In this document: piece by piece, positions 60,140-64,000 of the stretch
Layout: each line of letters starts with the position of its first letter
Numbering within the stretch: position 1 is the first letter of the stretch
NCBI RefSeq assembly: GCF_018323985.1
Contig: NZ_AP024590.1
Location: 3,348,001 to 3,412,000, forward strand
Direction: 5' to 3'
Length of the DNA stretch: 64,000 nt
Source: Enterobacter kobei
GTDB lineage: Bacteria; Pseudomonadota; Gammaproteobacteria; Enterobacterales; Enterobacteriaceae
Position numbers and translations under genes: made by a program
The notes under the pieces: generated by a model
The model's database searches: none
What the model saw: only the letters and a program-made list of their open reading frames with translations
Told to the model about the DNA's origin: nothing

Positions 60140-61156
60140 TTGAAGAAGGTCAGCATTATTGATGTCGCCAGGGATGCGGGGGTTTCCGTTTCAACCGTGT
60201 CGCTGGTGCTGCGTCAGAAAGGGAAAATTTCGGCGGCGACCATTGAGAAAGTGCAGGCGTCCATTACCGCGCTCGGCTACGTGCACAACGTGGCGGCAGC
60301 CAATCTGCGCTCGAATACTTCTAATCTTATCGGTTTGATTTTACGCGATTTCAGCGACAGCTTTTCCATCAAGGTGATGGCCAGCATCGTGCAGGAACTG
60401 GAGAAGCAGGGCTTTATGGTTTTTCTCGGCCAGCCGCTCAACGATGAAGAACACCTGGAGCGCTGCCTGTTATCGTTCAAGCAACAGGGCGTGGCGGGGG
60501 TTCTCTATCTGGCGGCGGATGCCACCCGGGCGAACGTGCCGCAACTGATCCGCGAATGCCCGTTACCGCTGGTGGTGGTATCGCAATCTCTGCTGGATGA
60601 GCCCTGCGATTTAGTGATGCGTGATAACCGTCAGGCGGCCAATCTTGCCACCCGTTATCTTATTGAGCGCGGTCATCGCAATATCACCTATATCGGCGGC
60701 AGTGAAAATAACCTTATTCGCCAGCAGCGTCTGCTCGGTTTTCGCAGCGCCTTAACCCAGTACGGTCTGGTGACGCGGGAAGAGTCTACTCCGGCCTGCT
60801 GCGACGGCACGCATGCCGCCAGCCACGCCACGCGTCAGCTGCTGGAAAAGAACAATAAGATCACCGCCCTGCTGTGCCATTCGCCAGATGCGGTGATTGG
60901 CTGTTTGTCCGGCATCAGCCAGGTCGGGCGCACGGTGGGTAAAGATGTGTTTCTGACGCAACAGGTGGCACTGGTGGGGTTTGAAGATATGCTGCACGTG
61001 AATCTGACCTCGCCGTCCTTCACCTATGTGTCGTCAGCGAGTGAAGAGACCGGACGCCAGGCGGCGGCGCTGATCATCCGTAAACTGAAAGAGCCGGATC
61101 TGCTTACGCAGCGCATAACGCTGTCCGGCCAGTTAGTGGCGCGGGAGTCGGCGTGA
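60140..61156 (+). CDS. LacI-family repressor linked to the PTS permease (MalI-like), TTG start
   Basis: A 338-residue regulator. The HTH is IDVARDAGVSVSTVSLVLRQKGKIS at the extreme N-terminus, with the hinge in VAAANLRSN, then the effector domain. The best start is TTG 60140 (AGGGAG four bases upstream), which gives the normal N-terminus directly before the HTH; no ATG or GTG precedes the HTH in frame. It probably binds the AACGTT-type palindrome before the permease gene. Overall resemblance is to MalI, which represses malX. Confidence 0.85.
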   Translation: MKKVSIIDVARDAGVSVSTVSLVLRQKGKISAATIEKVQASITALGYVHNVAAANLRSNTSNLIGLILRDFSDSFSIKVMASIVQELEKQGFMVFLGQPLNDEEHLERCLLSFKQQGVAGVLYLAADATRANVPQLIRECPLPLVVVSQSLLDEPCDLVMRDNRQAANLATRYLIERGHRNITYIGGSENNLIRQQRLLGFRSALTQYGLVTREESTPACCDGTHAASHATRQLLEKNNKITALLCHSPDAVIGCLSGISQVGRTVGKDVFLTQQVALVGFEDMLHVNLTSPSFTYVSSASEETGRQAAALIIRKLKEPDLLTQRITLSGQLVARESA

Positions 61157-61162
61157 TTTACC

Positions 61163-61286
61163 GTTGCCGGGTGGCGCGTTGCTTACCCGGCCTACAAGAC
61201 TAAGCCACAATTGCCGGGTGGCGCAACGCTTACCCGGCCTACGGCAAGTGCATTGTAGGCCCGGCAAGCAACGCGCCGCCGGGCGT
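61163..61286. repeat. REP/BIME cluster between the LacI-type gene and cysS
   Basis: Three REP units follow each other: GCCGGGTGGCGCGTTGCTT / ACCCGG (from 61165), a second direct copy from 61212 (GCCGGGTGGCGCAACGC), and an inverted copy to 61286. The cluster closes the end of both convergent genes. Confidence 0.85.
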
Positions 61287-61293
61287 TTCAGAC

Positions 61294-62679
61294 TTACTTA
61301 CGACGCCAGGTGGTGCCTTGCGGGCCATCTTCCAGCACGATCCCCATCTCATTGAGACGATCACGCGCCGCATCGGCCGCGGCCCAGTCTTTCGCCTGAC
61401 GCGCATCCAGACGCTGTTTGATTAACGCTTCGATCTCTGCCACTTCGCCGTCATCAGCCTGCGCACCACTTTGCAGGAACTGCTCAGCGTCCTGCTCCAG
61501 CAGGCCCAGCACGCCAGCCAGTTTACGCAGCTGCGCAGCCATGCCGTTTGCGGCGCTGAGGTCTTCCGTTTTCAGGCGGTTAACCTTGCGCGCCATGTCG
61601 AACAGCACGGAATACGCCTCGGGCGTGTTGAAATCGTCATCCATCGCTTCGATAAAGCGCGCTTCAAAAGCCTCGCCGCCTGCCGGTGCCACGGTTTTAT
61701 CCGTGCCGCGCAGCGCAGTGTACAGGCGCTCCAGCGCCGAACGCGCTTGCTTCAGGTTATCTTCGCTGTAGTTGAGCTGGCTGCGGTAGTGACCAGACAT
61801 CAGGAAATAACGAATGGTTTCCGCATCGTAATATTTCAGCACGTCGCGCACGGTGAAGAAGTTGCCAAGAGATTTGGACATCTTTTCCCGGTCGACCATT
61901 ACCATTCCGGAGTGCATCCAGTAGTTAACGTATTCGCCGTCGTGCGCACAGGTAGACTGGGCGATTTCGTTTTCATGGTGCGGGAACATCAGATCCGAGC
62001 CGCCGCCGTGAATATCGAATTGGTGACCCAGCTGTTTGCAGTTCATCGCCGAGCACTCAATGTGCCAGCCAGGACGGCCTTCGCCCCACGGCGACGGCCA
62101 GCTCGGTTCGCCCGGCTTGGACATTTTCCACAGCACGAAATCCATCGGGTTGCGTTTAATGTCAGCCACTTCAACGCGCGCGCCGGCCTGTAGCTGGTCC
62201 AGATCCTGACGGGACAATTTGCCGTAGTTTGGATCGGTGGGCACCGAGAACATCACGTCGCCGTTATCAGCCACATAGGCATGACCACGGTTAATCAGCC
62301 GCTCAGTAATCTCGATAATTTCATGGATATGGTGGGTGGCGCGCGGCTCGCTGTCCGGGCGCAGAATGTTCAGCGCGTCAAAATCCGCGTGCATTTCACC
62401 GATCATACGATCCACCAGCGCGACAAAATCCTCGCCGTTTTCATTGGCGCGCTTAATGATTTTGTCATCAATATCGGTGATGTTACGCACATACTTCAGC
62501 TTATAGCCGAGGAAACGCAGGTAGCGCGCCACCACATCAAAGGCCACAAAAGTACGGCCATGGCCGATATGACACAGATCGTAAACGGTGATACCACACA
62601 CGTACATGCCCACTTCACCGGCATGGATAGGTTTGAATTCCTCTTTCTGGCGCGTCAGGGTATTAAAAATTTTAAGCAT
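61294..62679 (-). CDS. cysS: Cysteinyl-tRNA synthetase
   Basis: A class I aminoacyl-tRNA synthetase of 461 residues, the E. coli length. The HIGH motif is CHIGHGRTF (about 35) and the KMSKS motif is EKMSKSLGNFF (about 265-275). The zinc-binding Cys and His (Cys28, Cys209, His234-type) are in place: MYVCGITVYDLC, IECSAMNC, FPHHENEIAQS. It charges tRNA-Cys. Divergent from ppiB with a 174-base gap. Confidence 0.98.
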   Translation of the reverse strand: MLKIFNTLTRQKEEFKPIHAGEVGMYVCGITVYDLCHIGHGRTFVAFDVVARYLRFLGYKLKYVRNITDIDDKIIKRANENGEDFVALVDRMIGEMHADFDALNILRPDSEPRATHHIHEIIEITERLINRGHAYVADNGDVMFSVPTDPNYGKLSRQDLDQLQAGARVEVADIKRNPMDFVLWKMSKPGEPSWPSPWGEGRPGWHIECSAMNCKQLGHQFDIHGGGSDLMFPHHENEIAQSTCAHDGEYVNYWMHSGMVMVDREKMSKSLGNFFTVRDVLKYYDAETIRYFLMSGHYRSQLNYSEDNLKQARSALERLYTALRGTDKTVAPAGGEAFEARFIEAMDDDFNTPEAYSVLFDMARKVNRLKTEDLSAANGMAAQLRKLAGVLGLLEQDAEQFLQSGAQADDGEVAEIEALIKQRLDARQAKDWAAADAARDRLNEMGIVLEDGPQGTTWRRK

Positions 62680-62853
62680 CGAAGATTCCGTTTAGACGTG
62701 TGTGGAGAATATCTTTCGTATCATAACCATATTTCAGCAGCGAAGCAGCACCCTTTGCAAGGTGATCGAACCTCAGGGTTATGCTATAAAAGGCGATTAT
62801 CTCTGGCCCCTTGCCGGGTCGACGCGACTTACCAAACAGAACAGGATGCAACA

Positions 62854-63348
62854 ATGGTTACTTTCCACACTAATCACGGCGATATCGTAATCAAAACCTT
62901 TGATGATAAAGCACCTGAAACCGTTAAAAACTTCCTCGACTACTGCCGTGAAGGTTTTTACGACAACACCATTTTCCACCGTGTGATCAATGGTTTTATG
63001 ATCCAGGGCGGCGGTTTTGAACCGGGTATGAAGCAGAAAGAGACCAAAGAGGCGATCAAAAACGAAGCGAACAACGGTCTGAAAAACACCCGTGGTACGC
63101 TGGCAATGGCCCGTACTCAGGCTCCGCACTCTGCTACCGCGCAGTTCTTCATCAACGTGGTAGATAACGACTTCCTGAACTTCAGCGGTGAAAACCTGCA
63201 GGGCTGGGGTTATTGCGTATTCGCCGAAGTGGCTGAAGGCATGGACGTGGTTGATAAAATCAAAGCGGTTGCGACCGGTCGCAGCGGTATGCATCAGGAC
63301 GTGCCGAAAGAAGACGTGATCATTAAAAGCGTGACCGTCAGCGAGTAA
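62854..63348 (+). CDS. ppiB: Peptidyl-prolyl cis-trans isomerase B (cyclophilin)
   Basis: A 164-residue cytoplasmic cyclophilin. Conserved catalytic residues are FHRVINGFMIQGG (Arg43-type, Phe48), ATAQFFINVVDND and the tryptophan in LQGWGYCVFAEV. The ATG at 62854 is correct; a longer open frame upstream on the same strand runs into cysS antisense and is not homologous. Only 3 bases separate it from the lpxH start. Confidence 0.97.
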   Translation: MVTFHTNHGDIVIKTFDDKAPETVKNFLDYCREGFYDNTIFHRVINGFMIQGGGFEPGMKQKETKEAIKNEANNGLKNTRGTLAMARTQAPHSATAQFFINVVDNDFLNFSGENLQGWGYCVFAEVAEGMDVVDKIKAVATGRSGMHQDVPKEDVIIKSVTVSE

Positions 63349-63351
63349 TCG

Positions 63352-64000
63352 GTGGCAACACTCTTTATTGCAGATCTCCATCTGCAAACAGAAGAACCGG
63401 CGATCACCGCCGGTTTTCTGCGTTTTCTGGCCGGTACGGCGCAGGAAGCCGATGCGCTGTACATTCTGGGCGATCTGTTTGAAGCCTGGATCGGCGATGA
63501 CGATCCCAACCCGCTGCATCGCCAGATTGCCGCCGCCCTGAAAGCGCTGGCTGATTCCGGCGTCCCGGTTTATTTCCTTCACGGCAATCGTGATTTTCTG
63601 CTCGGTCAGCGCTTTGCGCGTGAAAGCGGCATGACGCTGCTGCCGGAAGAAAAGGTGCTTGAGCTGTACGGTAAACGGCTGTTGATCCTACACGGCGACA
63701 CCCTGTGTACCGATGACGCGGGCTATCAGGCGTTTCGCGCTAAAGTCCACCAGCCCTGGCTGCAAAAACTGTTTCTCGCCCTGCCGCTGTTTATCCGTAT
63801 GCGTATCGCCGCGAAAATGCGCGCTGACAGCACCTCCGCCAACCGCAACAAATCCCAGGCTATCATGGACGTCAACCCACAGGCAGTGGTGAACGTGTTG
63901 GAAAAAAATCAGGTGCAGCATCTGATCCACGGTCATACCCATCGCCCGGACATCCACACGCTGACCGCCAACGGCGCGCCCGCGCATCGTTATGTGTTGG
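63352..64000 (+). CDS. lpxH: UDP-2,3-diacylglucosamine hydrolase LpxH, 5' part (runs off window)
   Basis: A peripheral-membrane Mn-dependent phosphoesterase of lipid A synthesis that makes 2,3-diacylglucosamine-1-phosphate. GTG 63352 starts the protein (VATLFIADLHLQ), as in E. coli. Calcineurin-type metal motifs are ADLHL (Asp8, His10), ILGDLFE (Asp41), HGNRDFL (Asn79-type) and LIHGHTHRPD (His195/197-type). The first 216 of about 240 residues are visible and the frame is open to the end of the window. Four bases after ppiB, so co-transcribed. Confidence 0.97.
   Translation, partial: MATLFIADLHLQTEEPAITAGFLRFLAGTAQEADALYILGDLFEAWIGDDDPNPLHRQIAAALKALADSGVPVYFLHGNRDFLLGQRFARESGMTLLPEEKVLELYGKRLLILHGDTLCTDDAGYQAFRAKVHQPWLQKLFLALPLFIRMRIAAKMRADSTSANRNKSQAIMDVNPQAVVNVLEKNQVQHLIHGHTHRPDIHTLTANGAPAHRYVL

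Overview
The window is chromosomal DNA from a member of the Enterobacteriaceae. Protein after protein is close to full length and near-identical to Escherichia coli or Salmonella K-type genes (CysK, HPr, EI, EIIA-Glc, PheP, FdnGHI, FolD, CysS, PpiB). The ramR-romA-ramA locus, the Salmonella-type fim regulators FimZ and FimY, and the absence of eut and mur genes point toward the Enterobacter/Kosakonia/Klebsiella side of the family. Species cannot be fixed from the sequence alone. No prophage, insertion sequence, integrase or CRISPR array is visible.

Layout. 1-14,908: sulfate/cysteine and PTS block (cysZ end, cysK, ptsHI-crr, pdxK, cysM, cysAWTP), then yfeX, yfeY, yfeZ, ypeA, amiA, hemF. 14,930-17,558: the ramA-romA / ramR multidrug-response locus with a perfect RamR operator, plus an MmcQ/YjbR-like gene. 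17,568-20,836: an MmyB-type XRE regulator divergent from an MFS exporter, and an EamA permease. 20,857-25,389: a LacI-controlled operon for an unidentified sugar or polyol (NupG-type MFS symporter, TIM-barrel isomerase, Gfo/Idh/MocA dehydrogenase) with twin operators. 25,549-26,919: pheP. 27,025-33,744: an iron-linked region made of a TonB-dependent receptor, a YncE-like lipoprotein, a RyhB-family small RNA, and a four-gene siaABCD c-di-GMP operon whose promoter carries a Fur-box-like sequence. 33,741-38,930: small cold-shock-type protein, an unknown protein, cupin, AI-2E-family permease, LysR regulator and a PRISE-type reductase. 39,028-40,919: an AT-rich accessory islet with an orphan Hcp (type VI secretion) preceded by two unknown genes that may be a toxin and its immunity protein. 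40,988-43,956: quinone oxidoreductase, MBL-fold protein, LysR regulator. 44,231-48,823: fdnGHI (nitrate-inducible, selenium-containing formate dehydrogenase) with an in-frame UGA for selenocysteine. 48,952-57,000: argU tRNA and a Salmonella-like type 1 fimbrial cluster. 57,243-64,000: folD, ybcJ, a PTS permease with a LacI repressor, cysS, ppiB and the start of lpxH.

How it fits together. The left block matches E. coli near 52-53 min and the right block (pheP to lpxH, in reverse) matches E. coli near 12-13 min. The join close to hemF/ramA therefore looks like one end of an inversion roughly symmetric about the replication terminus, relative to E. coli. The most interesting local unit is 27,025-33,744. 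There, iron starvation (Fur relief) could at once switch on a ferric-siderophore-type receptor, a RyhB-like sRNA and a soluble, CBS-domain version of the Sia phosphatase/kinase/diguanylate cyclase switch. The second is the Hcp islet.
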